Assembly: GCF_000002425.4 (NCBI RefSeq) | Contig: NC_037253.1 | Span: forward strand, 17,438,407 to 17,502,406 | Origin: Physcomitrium patens | Lineage: Eukaryota; Streptophyta; Bryopsida; Funariales; Funariaceae | DNA: 64,000 nt | Reading direction: 5' to 3' | Shown here: piece by piece, positions 1 to 13,100 of the stretch | Position numbering within the stretch: position 1 is the first letter of the stretch | How the letters are laid out: each line of letters begins with the position of its first letter | Made by a program: the position numbers and the translations under genes | The notes under the pieces: model-generated | Seen by the model: the letters and a program-made list of their open reading frames with translations, nothing else | Database searches by the model: none | Told to the model about the DNA's origin: nothing

Positions 1-3000
1 CATGACATCTAAAAATATAATGTGTTACTATCAAATTAAATTTATACTTATATTACTAAATTTTAAAAAATTAAAATCATAAAAATAGATTAAACTTATA
101 GGTATCTTTTGATGTGCAATGTTGCTATTGAAACTTGATTTAATTATTTTGTTAATATAGAAAGATACAATAGAAGCAACTAACAACCAAGACACTTATT
201 CTGCAAGTTGTGTGATTTTTGTAGAGGTTCTACATGACTTTTTATTAAACTAGTATATATAGGGGTTAGTCTAAAGCCATATTTTGTCATATCAATGCAT
301 TTATTGTATTCTAGTTTGTAATCAAGATTCTTTGGTTTTTGTATTTAGTAAGCTTTCCCAAAATATATCTTTAAAAAATATCATATTTTTAGTTGTTTAT
401 GTATTAAATATTCTTTAATAATTATTTATTTTTTATATATATTTGGTACATAACCATATCTTTATTTTTTCTTTTTATTACAAGAATATAGAGAAAAAAT
501 CATAAAATTTATGTTTACAATTTTTTAGAATTTCAATATATTATAACTAAAAACAATAAATGGTTAAAAAAATACTAGCTATTTGTATATTTAAATTTTT
601 TAAATATTGACCCAGATTCTAATTTTTCTATGTCTATTAGATTTTAGAATCAATCAAATAATATAAGTAATTAATTTTAAAAAATTTATGTAATTGTGTA
701 TAAAAGAATAATTCTTAAAGAGATCAATTTTTTCAATGCTTGTATATTTTTTATTCAATAATGTTATTTAGATTTTATAATTTAAGTTGATTATTAAGTT
801 TGATAATTAAACTTTAAGGTATTAATATAAAATAATATATAATTTTTTTTTAGATAATTTATATTCTTAGTATAAGTTTATTTAAGTAAAATAATATTCT
901 AAGTACTTACTAACACATAAATTAATTTGGAGTGAAGAAAAAACCAAAATTAGTAATTATTGTAAGAATAATAATAGTATTTATTTACATATTCTTATTA
1001 ATGACATATGAAAATATTATTAAATAAATTGCAACTGTTACTTATATTCTATTTTTTTTGAGTTGAGATTTCATCACTGAAAAAGACTAGTTGGTTAGTT
1101 GATTGGATTGACTATGTTTGAAATAAAATTAATTTGTAAATATAGAGATAATATTTAAGTAGATTAAATGTTATATTCTAAAGTTGAATTTTAGTTCAAA
1201 TTCTAATATCTAAAACTTAGAATCCAAGTTTTAAAAGAAACAAATTATAAGAATAGTAAGAATAAAGTAATAATTGTAAAGAGATAGGTGCTCAAAAAAT
1301 GACACTTAGATGGCTTAGATTTATACTAAACCAGAATGTAGAGTTGTACAAGAATATAAAATTAACTTTTATAGGATTAAAAAAAAATATTCTAAATGAG
1401 TAGAAGCAATTGTAATGTAGGCCTTAGGCTTTCAACAAAAGCAAAAAAATAAAAAATTGCAGATTGTAGTAATACTAGTCAAGAAGATGGTTCTTACATA
1501 ATTCATATATTCTACTTAAAAAATGATGTACAAAGAAACTATCCTTGGAATTGGATTGATAATATATTGTATTATTTTCAATATAGAATAAACCAAGTGA
1601 AAAATTGAAAGAAAAGAAACAACTTCTCTAGAACAATAATATGTTTTCTAGTTTGGGTAGGATTGTACATTTAAATTAGATTAGCCTAATGACAAATCAC
1701 AGCCAAGAAAAGATGCAGGATACAAACATTATCATCCCATTGGATTAAAGTGTAACATAGTAATGAAACAAATAGATTGCAGCAGTAAATGTTAACTTAT
1801 TTTGATTGTAATAACTAACTTGTAGTAGTAAAAAAAAGGTGAAACACAGCCAGCAATCTATTATTTTATTTTAATATAACATTCTGAACTCTTATATTAA
1901 TTAACATTTTTTTTGTAAAGTACAATATCTTCAATATGTATATATATATATATATATATTTATTTATTTATTTTTATTACAATTGCTTTAAAATTGGCAT
2001 GGTTTATCATAAAAAATTTATAAACAATAATTCCATATTAGAAATAGTACCCAATCTTTAAAAATACATCAGGAGATGCAAATGTACAATAATATTTCTC
2101 AAACTGATTTAAGATATTTAGTATTGTGGACAACATATAGAATTGAGTTTTAAATCATTTCTTTGTACATAAGTGGAAGGTTAAAAAAGGGTTGAATAGT
2201 ATTAAAATAAAATAATAATGAAAGTAATTACAAAATTGCATTTGATCAATAGGGATTTTTGAAAAATTAATTAAGAAAATACTAAACAAGTAAAATGAAA
2301 TTGAGGTGTGTGTCAATTTGAAAATAATACTTCGTGATGATATATGTTGCTGGATATTAAATAAGAATACACACGCAGTTTTTACTTTAATGGTTTGACT
2401 TTCATGAGCTTCTGAAGTTTTTTTTATTTTTTTATTATTATTTTTTTTTAACTGATTGTGGATGACTGTGCATAACGTATGGTCTAAAGACAATATGAAT
2501 CAACAAAAATGAAACAGTATTTTATAAATTTGGTACAAATAGTTGAAAATGTGTTTTAAGATTGACATGGATTAAAAATTGTTTATCATTTTTTTAAAAA
2601 CAAAAAAAAGTTGATTTAGAATTAAAATTAAAAGAGGCTCAAGTACCAATGTTAGAAAAAGTCAAGGTATAAATAATACTTTGTATGAATATTATAAATA
2701 TAATTTTTTGTAATGATTGTTGAAAAAACCAAAATAAAAATTCAGTAAAAAACTCTTTTAAAATGTAACATTATAACAATAAGAAGTAAAGGCCCTTGAA
2801 TGACTACTAAATTAATATTTTATAGATTTTTGACTAATTTGAGGGATTTAGACTATAGTGTTCTTTGAGGTTGTAATACAACAAAAATGTGAAAGGATTT
2901 GTATATGACATGTGCAAGCTTTCATTAGTTTATAGTTTTAAGTTCTCCTCATTTTTCCTAAATTGGTTTTGAATTATTTAATTGAATTTTGTATCAATAA

Positions 3001-3400
3001 TAAGAAATACGATAAAAAAAATTCTCGTTATTAATAAGCCATATAAAGTACTAAACAATGTTGTTTTTCTATTCATATGATTTGTTCCTCCACATTCTAT
3101 TATAGGGGGGCATTCAATAAGGAGAAACGGGCCAAAGAAATTTTCTCCAAATAACACACACCGCCCACTCTCCTTCCAAAAGATTGGCCTTTTGTTGTGT
3201 TTTTGTTTTGTTTTGTTTTTTTTTTTTTTTTGAATCTTTTCAAAATTGTGGAAAAAAAAGTGACCAATGATTGAAAATGGTCCAAAATAATTAGTTTAAT
3301 AAATTTCCAAAAGTGGTTTAAATGATAATCAATTCTAAATAATTTCAAAAAAATAATAACTTCCTCCTTCTCTACTAGGAAGAGCTTTTTGTATTATCCA
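1..3400. other. AT-rich intergenic spacer
   Basis: This stretch is strongly AT-rich. It holds homopolymer A and T runs and a (TA)n microsatellite near 1938-1960. The open frames here are short, low in complexity and made of AT-rich codons, so I see no gene. No retroelement protein motif or tRNA fold was recognised. The composition rises toward normal gene GC after about 3.4 kb. Confidence 0.7.
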
Positions 3401-3439
3401 ATTATTGTCCAAATATCATGCTAACCTTATTGAAAAACC

Positions 3440-4703
3440 CTCCTAATGCCTAAAAAGGAGTGCTTGAATAATAATTCTCCAAAGTGGAAAGAATGGCTGT
3501 TGAAGATGGATCCTTTTTACCATATAACACACCCGAAAAAAGGAATAAAAATAAAATAAAATCAAAACAATGCACCACGGTCATGGGAGCCCACACAATC
3601 CCAAACAATGGACGGCCAAGGGACCACCGGGCGCCCCAACCGAGGTACCGACAGCCCGAATTCCTATAATAGAGCCACGCATCACCGTGGAGCCCGCCGT
3701 TGACCCAGAAAGAGGGATGGATGTGAGATAATGTCATCCAACGAAATGGATTATTCATCCAATGATGCACGCAGCACACAATTCCGCGCACTCACTTATT
3801 GCCGAGCACCGCAACCGGGTCCGCCTGAGCTCGCAGATCGCTGAAGCTTCCGCTTCAAATCATCGGGGCGCTTCGGCACATCGCCCCATGATCTCAACAG
3901 GAAAAAAATTAATCAGCCTGTGGGTATCTCGTGTTGCGCTGCTGTTGCTGCTGGTGCTCCGATTCCTTCCCCCAGCTTGCTTTGTTCATACTTTTTCTTC
4001 TCGCATTGGAAACCTGACAGCCTGTTTTGTCTGTTGCATTGGCAGAGGAGACTCTGACCTCGCCCCTCACGCTGATCGTGTGGTGGTGTCCTGCCATAAT
4101 TTGGGTGTGTTTGAATCATCACTCTGTTGGGTTCAGTGAGTGATTGCTGAGGTCGCTCGGGGTCGCATTTGAGGTTCTTTACTTGCTGCATAGGAGGAAT
4201 TGGGAGCCCCGGTTCTGGATCTTCCGGTGATTTGTAGTTTACGCGCACAGTGGGCGTGTGCGTGTGCGTGTGCTCGTGTTTTTTCATGAATGTGGTGAGG
4301 GACTTGCCGTTTATGGTATTGTGTTTAACCTTTGGCAGCGGTAGAGGGAGCTGGTAAAAATCAGCGACTTTCTTCGACGTTTGGTTAGTTTGATGACCGA
4401 GTTTTAGATGGCCAGCAGAGGTCTCCAGTTATCTCTTTGGACTAAGTGATGTACTTTGCCAACACCCAATTTTTTTTCTTTTTTTTGAAGGATATCGAAA
4501 CTAGTTTTACACGGTCTTCTCTAGCTCTGAATACTTGGAATTAGAGATCCGCTAATCGATTCAATCTTGAAGCCTTAGATCCGAATTTTAGGTTTATCTA
4601 GGGTTAAATTCAAGATGTCGAGGCGACATCGATAATCCTCTATCGCCGTCCAGCACTGGATAAAATCAGCAATCTCTCGGTTCGTCTCCCCCACACTTTC
4701 ACT
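3440..4703 (+). promoter_or_regulatory. probable promoter and 5' leader of the membrane protein gene
   Basis: Composition switches from AT-rich to mixed GC near 3.45 kb and remains so to the ATG at 4704. A (GTGC/GTGT)n-like stretch lies at about 4250-4275. Short frames occur on both strands, but none looks like a conserved protein. I read this as promoter plus untranslated leader, possibly containing an intron. No TATA box could be chosen with confidence. Confidence 0.4.
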
Positions 4704-5084
4704 ATGACTACATTCGATTTCATGAAGCAGCGGTTTGCAGATGCCTCGGAGCACCATGCGGTGAAGAAAGTCGGCTCAGCGTTGTTCTACATGCTCCTGG
4801 CAGTGTTAGCCCTTATTATGACGGTCATGATCTGCGGGTACATCATCTACACTATTAGCTTCATCGTGCCCCCCTACTTCCATTTCATGTACGTCCATGG
4901 CCCTTACTCTTTCTTGGTGCTGCTGGGCTTGTGGACCGCCGCAGTCGTGAGGTTTTTGTCTCTGTCTCCTGAGGATCCCTTGTCTTTCAAATGGGAGATA
5001 TCCATGTACGCTCTCTCCACATTCGTCATGTTTACAGGAGTGGGTGCCTTTGTGGTTTTGCCCTTCGTTCACCACACAAATTGA
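4704..5084 (+). CDS. small three-helix membrane protein, unknown function
   Basis: This is a single-exon frame of 126 residues starting at an ATG in a GC-richer island. Codon use is mixed and gene-like, unlike the AT-rich frames nearby. The first 25 residues are polar (TTFDFMKQRFADASEHHAVKK). Three hydrophobic segments follow: about residues 26-55, 69-86 and 99-122. A proline-rich turn (VPPYFHFMYVHGPY) separates the first two, and a short acidic loop (SLSPEDPL) separates the last two. This predicts a small integral membrane protein. I do not recognise the family. It is preceded by roughly 900 bp of GC-rich leader or promoter (about 3.75-4.70 kb), and no clear start competes with it. No other gene is adjacent. 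A coding gene is likely; function is not assigned. Confidence 0.65.
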   Translation: MTTFDFMKQRFADASEHHAVKKVGSALFYMLLAVLALIMTVMICGYIIYTISFIVPPYFHFMYVHGPYSFLVLLGLWTAAVVRFLSLSPEDPLSFKWEISMYALSTFVMFTGVGAFVVLPFVHHTN

Positions 5085-8000
5085 GACCTGCACAACAATT
5101 CATGAATTACTGGTCAGATCTCGATTGACTAATCGTACTTTATGCAATTGATTGCACCCAATTTGCGGCCATTGGATTCAAATATGAATTCAGCTGCGGT
5201 ATATAACGAAGAGGATGTACACCTCCAATCTATAGACGATGAAGACGAAATTGAGTTGGAAATGAGCACGATTGTTCCTTCCGACTTCGTGTGCAGAACA
5301 CTTGCCACACTAGTTCTAGTCCCATTTTGAACTGCATTAGAATACTGGCAATAGCTATGTCCGAGAATAGTTACTTTCAGCTCAGCTTGCCATGGCTTGT
5401 TGAAGGAGCTTCAAGTAGTGTAGCATTGATAACAAAGTAACAGCTTCTGAGGTCATTTCGATTGTAGTTGATATCCAGCTTGTAATTATTTGGGATGATT
5501 TGGCAAGAAGCATGTGCTGGAATTTACATGACCTCGACAGCACATGCTTAGGCTGAGACTAGAAGCTGTTGACATACTATCTGATCAGAGCAGAGCAGAG
5601 CGGCTTATCTTACGCCTGTTTTTTCATCCAATTCTACTTTCCACCGCCCATGACCAGCAAGAAAGTCTATGAAATTTAGGCCACTCTTCAAGTTTTCATC
5701 GGCCACTACTTTCTACTTAAGTTGAGGGCAACTTCTCGCTCAAAGACAGATGCAATGCCTCACCTGCTCCTCCGAATCTTTGATCTCAACTTACGTGGCG
5801 AGGTTTACGAAGTATTGCTACTTTTCTGCTTTTTGCATCATTTCCAGAGTCACCTACAGCCTTCAGCAGGCATATCTTGTGGGTCCTTCGATGTCGATCT
5901 TACCTCTTGGACATGTCTCCTCAACTTGGTGTCTCTAGAGGTTTGTCTATGGCCCCACTGGCCTCACGAATTCAAGCACCGTCACTTCTTTACCTCCTTA
6001 ATTGTTGTCCTGAATCGCTCTAAGTCTCTGTCGTGATTGCCATGAATCCTTGTATACCCCATGAAGTATATTCAATCAATCTCATTCTGACTTAATCAAA
6101 AAAACAAATGGAAGCCCAATAAGCACTTGGATACGTGTGCAACCTCTCCCAACAAAATTTTGAATCAGCCCTCATCCCAAAAGCAAGCCTTGCAGTATTC
6201 CAAAATGCGCCCCCTCTTATCATTGGTTCAACAAAGACAAATCACCTGCATGTGATATTGCAACGCTGAATCGTCCTCTTGTTACCCTACTCGAATTTAT
6301 TTTAACAAGATCCACTCACTTTTCTCACTTTCCTCACTTTCCTCACCTTCGGTGTCTTCCATGTGATGCCAATTTACGCTTCCTGAAGAGGAAAAAAGTG
6401 CCTTCACACTGCAAAGTTGACTGAAATAGTTGGTCAGCTACTTTTGCATCTTAGCTTAAGAAAAGCGAGAGAAAACATGCACAACGTACCTGCGTGTGTT
6501 CAAAGATAACAAATATGGGCCGTGCTCATTTCCCGGTTCGGAAAACCAGGTTCAGGGGCTGCAATTCCTACCGTTCCAGAACTGCTTCAGAAGCCACACA
6601 TGTAAGTCCATTCTTAGCTACGTACTGTTGAGAAGCCACTGTGCCTGATGGTGGAGGCTTGTAGCTTCATGTACACTCAAAATGATCGTCAGTTCATTTA
6701 GTTTGGATTTTAGCCAAAAAAGAGAAGGCACGGAAGCCTAAACACATCACATTATTGTTCACTCCTGTTCATCAGCTTGCAGATGAACAACAGTGATGCA
6801 TTCGCAATGTTTAACTTAACTTATTGCGAGTTCATGTGACACTTCTAGTGTTGCCGAACCAGTTCTACACAGTTAATATTTCTCCAGCTACATAATTCTC
6901 TACATCTGATTATGCCTCACAACAGTCACAATTGTTCTCAGGATTCTTCACATTAATTGGACTTGACATCTCTCTATCAGTATATCTGAGCAGAATGTCG
7001 CCGAACACAAACCTGCCAGGATCTTCTACATGCATCAACACTTGCAGGTTTTTGGTTCATTAATGTATTGTTGTCCTGTCGCAATGTCTGAATATCCCAG
7101 GAATAAGCCTGTGAAGCCCTCTGTTTAAGATTCTTCGCTCTCAATGAACTAAAATCAGCTTTGTTTGTGAATCAAAAGGTTCAATCGTTTGTAAATATCT
7201 CATGCGGTATCTAACTGTTAAATAACTTAGCTTTTTATGTTAAATTTGATCTATGTGATGATTGGTGGGTAGTTTTTTAATCTCAATTTTGTTGAATACC
7301 TAAGTTCGATAGATTGTGATGTGCGAATGATCTTTTATCTTTTTCTTTTTCTTGGATGATTTTGGTATAATTATTTAAAGTCTATCCAGATGAATTTAAA
7401 GTTATTGTTGAAACTTACGATTTTTTTATAAACATATTTTTTAGTTTGTAATTCTTTTGCCAAAAGAAAGTGGGTGCATTAGTTCCAATTTAGTTATATT
7501 CTTTATTTTATAGTTTTCTTTCTTTATTTTATATACTTCACATGTTTTATATTGCATTATCATATTGAGTAATGAATAATATTTTCTTCTTTCATTAAAT
7601 CCATCAATAAAACCTCAAAGCTCAATAATTTTACACAGTTCGCAATTGCAAATTTAAAGTACATGTACAAATCAATATATTTCTTTTTGAATACTTTCAC
7701 AATCAAAACTATTATTTGAATTTAAAATCTCCATTTTTTTTTTTTAGTACACCATAAAAAACACTAGATCATTGAACATCTTGTACATCAATGTTTTTTG
7801 TATTATCCATGGATGCTCATTAGAAAAATACAACTATTGACCATCATGAACTTATTAGTCTTTTTCTTTTATAATATTTTTCTTCAGGAGTATAAATTGT
7901 TGATGTCAATGTATTTTTTATTCATAAACTCTTGAAAATTTAGACCATTACTCCCCCCCCCCCCAAAAAAAAAAGAAAAAGGGCATAATAATCTTGAATT

Positions 8001-10125
8001 ACAGTTTTGTAATTGTTGTAATGGACATTGCTGCCAAAGTTTATTTTTATTTGAATCCACCATATGTAATCCCAAAATCTTGTGTACCACGAACATATGT
8101 ATTGAAAAGTTTTCAAACATTACAATCTTTATGGTGGACATCAAACTGAAAGTCGTCAACATTATTGGTTACAAATGCAACAATAGACCTTGTAAAACGA
8201 CCAACAACGGGAAAACTTCCCAGGAGTTCCGTGTGAGTAAAATGAGCTTCCTTGAACAAGGCACACTGTTAAAACCTGAACTGAATTTCGTTGCAACGAG
8301 CAGAATGGGAAAAAAATAAAATAAAATAAAAATCATGTGGCCAATACCTCTTGAGGAATGAAGCCAGTTGTCAAGTTTTCAACAACCAGTGCTCCTGAAA
8401 GAAACGTGGGAGCATCGGAGAGAGAAGACAAGTTCATAATACAACAGTCAGTCACAATGCCAGTACATGGATGATTGAAGGTTCTTCAGTGTGATGGATT
8501 GCGGTGGTTATGCTTTAGATCTGTTTCTGCAGACTTGCTGCAGATGGAATATCTTGAATCGTATCAGTTCATGTGCATAGGCTGGTGATGGTCCAGATTC
8601 ATTCAAGCTTTGCATCACGATTCCACCAGATGGTTTCGCCGTAAACGGTTACATTCAGTCAATTCTTTCACATGCTTGCACAAGTCGTATGTGAACGTGG
8701 GTTAGCACAGCAGTTCACAACTTTGCCAAGTTAGCAATGTTGATGATGCCAGAGATGATGGACAGATTGATGAAAAGCGTCGTCGTGCCGTAGACTTTGA
8801 TTGTCACTAGGATTGGAGGATATGGTTACGGAGTAGAAGCCATGCAGGTGTTCGAACAATGTAGGCTGGAAGAGTAAGATGACAATTTTGGGCGTTTGCG
8901 AGTGTCCTGGCATGCTGGTTTCGTCGATTAAGGATTGCATGATTTCTAGTTGATATTTTCATAGATGAGGTCTTAAGTTGACTATAATACGCTTTCGGTC
9001 AGGTGGACCGATTGGAAGAAGCAGTGAACCTTTCCAGGGCGTGCCACTCAGCTGATGCACCAACCTCGAAAGTTGTTTTGTCAAGGTGCAGTGGAATAAT
9101 GCAGATAATTTAATAACGGCTCGGTAACGTTTACAAACTCCCGAAGGCCCCACCAAACACAACTTTCAATCACCTCAGAGTTCAAATCTAAGGTGATTGA
9201 GAGAGAAACGTCCAGCGATTCACGTCATTTCAGTCACTTTAAAGAAGGCATGTTTTCTCATGGTTTGTGTACTGGAAATAATAAAAAGCTGGCCATACGA
9301 GTTCGCAAGGGATTTTCAGTAGATGAGGGTCAAGCAGCACAAAGCAACATCACTCTGACTGCTCTTTACTGGAAACAGTACTAACATAGAAAAGGTTTCT
9401 AGTCACATAAATAAAAAGACATTTTTATGTTGTTCAGTGTCATTTATAACTTATGCTGCAGCTGACAGGGTAGTTGAATCATCTCTCTACCCTTGAAATG
9501 TTCTCCCCGGTGGCGGAACTTCCAAATTCTTTTAGAATTTTGTTGCCAACACTATCCTCTCAAAGAGCTCTATGGCGCCTATGTAGGCACCAGTTGGTTG
9601 AAACAAGTTCAAATGTGTTCAGATGGGTGTGGTTAGGCAACCTGTGAGCATGTAGTTCAGTGTCAGTTTTCGATTTTGAGAAAAGAAAAATTGAAACCCC
9701 ACCGCACATTGTAAGAACCGCCCCTGTGAAACTCTGCGCTTTCTCATTCCTGGTCTGTAAAATCACCTTGAATGAAGCAATCACAAACCACAGAAAATGC
9801 GCCATTCTTAGTCATGGTTTCCCGACAAATTAAGGAGGCAAAAAACCTATGCTCCACTATTTCACGGACTCAACTACCACTCGTGTTCACTTGCGCACAT
9901 GATCCGCGCTGTAGTCGTTTGCAGATACGATAACCTCGTAGGTAACAACCTACACAGCAAGAGTGCGACATATGATGAATGTTAGACCGATAGTACCTCA
10001 TAGCAGACGCAGGTTTCAGTCTACGAAGGACCAATCCTCATGCTACAGTAACGTTTAATACATTGATAATTACGTTGTAATCCAGCATCAAGCACGTTGG
10101 ACTCACAAAGCGTGGAGAGGAGTGT
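5085..10125. other. intergenic region with no recognised gene
   Basis: From 5.1 to 7.0 kb the sequence is of intermediate GC and probably includes the 3'UTR of the membrane protein gene. A 62-codon frame at 5142-5330 begins with an acidic stretch but is too short to claim. From 7.2 to 8.0 kb it is AT-rich with a C10 run followed by A-runs near 7950. From 8.2 to 10.1 kb GC rises again and the end of this stretch should contain the phototropin 3'UTR. No RNA gene or transposon motif was recognised. Confidence 0.6.
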
Positions 10126-13100
10126 TCAGAATTCATGAAATGTGGAAGCGGGAACGGACACTTCCTCCTCCCAATTCAAGCCTTCACCAGCTTTGACCGA
10201 CTCCGCTTGGGGTGCAATGAGCACGACTGGAGTTTCCAACGGCGGCGGCTTCATATGGCGGAGGAGCGACCAGTTGATGCCACTAAAGAATGGATGGTTC
10301 TTCACATCGTTGGCGCCGTTGCGGGAGCCAAGCCGTTTGTTTGGGTTACGTTGCAGAAGGTCCCGCATTAACTGTCGCACAAGTATGCTTACCGGAATGC
10401 TTGTCGGGAAGATGAGGTCTCTTTGGAGCACATTGGTGAATGTCTTTTGTCGATTTTTCCCTCGGAATGGTGTTCGACCATACAGCATTTCGTAGATTAG
10501 GATCCCTGCCAGTGCAAAAGTCTCGACAAGATGTGAGATTGGAGTGGTTAGGGAACTGCAAGAGAGAAAGTGAATGACCGTGGAAGAAATGCTTACCGAG
10601 CGCCCACCAATCCACGGCGCTGCTGTGACCAAGTCCAGTGATAATTTCCTGTACAGCAATTCCGAGAGGCGATATTACACACTTTCCATAGAAGCGATGT
10701 GCAAAAGACGCAACTAACATAGAGAACTAATGCAGAGACTTACAGGCGCAATGTATTCTTCAGTACCCACAAAGGAGTTCGAACAAGTCGCGGGTTCTAT
10801 GAAGAATATCGGAGGAGGGAAATGTTTTGGCTTTCTGCGGCGGCCTGGAGGCAGAGCTTGTTCGACGAGCTGCACGATTGCCAACAATTCGTTACGCTCG
10901 CAGAAGGCACAATAACAATACAGCTTTGAGAAAGACGAAGAATGGAGGCAAATTGGTTTCGAGTATCTAGTCTTCACATAAACAAATTGGCGGAACGCAC
11001 CCTAGGCTTCGCCGATGTCAAGAATGACAAGTCAAAGTCCGTTAGCTGTATATGCCCGTCCGCTTGGAGCAAGACGTTTTCTGGCTTCAGGCCCCGGTAC
11101 ACGACGCCTGTGTTCCACGCGAGCCACAAGTCAAACACAAATGTACACAAATTGCCGGTCCCTCGTGACTAAATCATGCTCAATCCTAATTTTTAGTGAA
11201 GAATTCTGCATCTGAATGTGATGACAGTCCTTACCAACGCAATGCAGATACTCAAGAGCGATGACGACTTCGGCCGCGAAGAAACGGACCACGTCTTCGG
11301 TGAACACTTTTCGCGGTTGCTGCTCGAGGAGCAAGAAGAGTTCACTACCAGGGCAGAAGTCGGTGATCAAGCAAATGTGCGTCTTCGTCTGCACAATGTC
11401 GCAACCTCCGCACTCAAGCGTGAGATGTGTTTAACCTTAAGATCAATTGTTTCAACCCCAGTATGAGGAAATTTACTCAAAAACTGATACATCGAAACAG
11501 AGGTAGAGAACAAGGGATCTGGAAGGTTGTGTATAGAGTAGGCAGAAACGGATGATCCACCAAATCCAGAATGTCCCGCTCTGCGCGTGCTCGGTGCACC
11601 TTGTTCCGCAGCATCATCAAACTTTTGTCCATCGCTTTCATGGCGAACACCAACCCCGTCTCACGAAGCTCCACCAAATGCACACTGCACAGCAGAGCAA
11701 TCCGTTATCAAAACCATACTAACGACCAACATCCAAACCCAAATAGCATGGAAAAGTATTGCACAATGGAGAAGATAACTGCACACCCAAAGTACCTTCC
11801 CGTGTCACCGGACCCCAGAGGCTTGATTGGGCGAAAGTCTTTCAATCCTAGACTTCGCCCATCATTCGTTATTTTTCGAATTACATCCCAAGCTGGTGAG
11901 TCTTTCCTGTGCGGCTTCGGGTGCACAAGCAGTGAATGCGTGAACCACAAATCAGCGGGATTCTTGCGCACGCAACCCAACAAACTCGTGAGTAATCTGC
12001 TTATTGAAAGCAAGGAGGTAATGAAGATCCAAGGATCTGATGCGTGAATGAACCAGAAGTAGTACCATATTAGCATCGGGAAGCTCCCGCAGGGCGCCAT
12101 CGATGTTACCAGCCGTCTCTTGCACTTCTTTAGTCCCCTCTTTCTCAGTTTTCTTGGGCAACCCACGTCTCTCCGGTTCAAGATACTCGCTGCCATCGAG
12201 CTGAACTCCAATAAAGTATTGCAACTCTCCCTGCAACTAACCGGAAGTACATGAGAAATTCATCTCTTGCTATTCATCAAGGTACTGCTGCAATTACTTA
12301 GGGTTGCAGATAGAATGCGAATAACTCACATTATGATCTCGCATACTCTGCAAGTGGAACAGATTCCAAAACGGCTTCCCTGCAGCACCACGACTTCGAC
12401 AGTTAGTCAAGATTCCATCGTCTGATTCAACTTTCACAATTTACCACAAGCCGGAATAGCCTGTAGAATCTTTGTGTTATCAGAAACAGAACTCCTGCAT
12501 GAAGCGTCCAACACTTACCACTCTTGGTGTAATTGAGAAGCTGCACTGTGATGTCGCGACGGGCGGCAATGGCATCGCGGATTTGATCAACGACAGCGCG
12601 GTCTGTGTCTGGTCCTTGTAAGAACCGGCAATTTCTGCCGAGAATCTCCTCTCGACTGTACTCTGTCAACTCCAGAAACTCGTCGGATGCAAATATCTGC
12701 CATTTGTGTGGCATGAAACAAGCTTAATTGCAGGGTCTGATTGCTGGAGGACAGATGGTGCAAAAACTTTCGAGAGAATAAACGTGGCTGTACTTACAAT
12801 TGGATTGTCTGGAAGGCGAGGATCAGTAATCACGAAATTTTTCGGAATACGTTCTAAAGTAGTTGCCAGATCAATACCACGTCGAGTCTTCTTACTCCTC
12901 TCAACATCAACTTCAAAACTCTCCGGCCGGTCTTCGTCGTCCAGCATTCTCAGCTCAGGATCCAATTCGGGGTCCGGTAATGCAGGCTCCGATTTCCCCA
13001 ACCTGCACAGAGTCGCATCTCTAATCAGAAAACCACTGTTACCACCAATTTTAATAATGTAACATGGGCCATACAGCAGACGTACCCAAGGAGGGACAAA

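Noticed and set aside
3762-4139. 125-codon plus-strand frame and overlapping minus-strand frames
   Set aside because: They lie in the presumed leader of the membrane protein gene, overlap on both strands and show no conserved feature.
5142-5330. 62-codon frame with an acidic start
   Set aside because: Too short, in the likely 3'UTR of the membrane protein gene, with no supporting motif.
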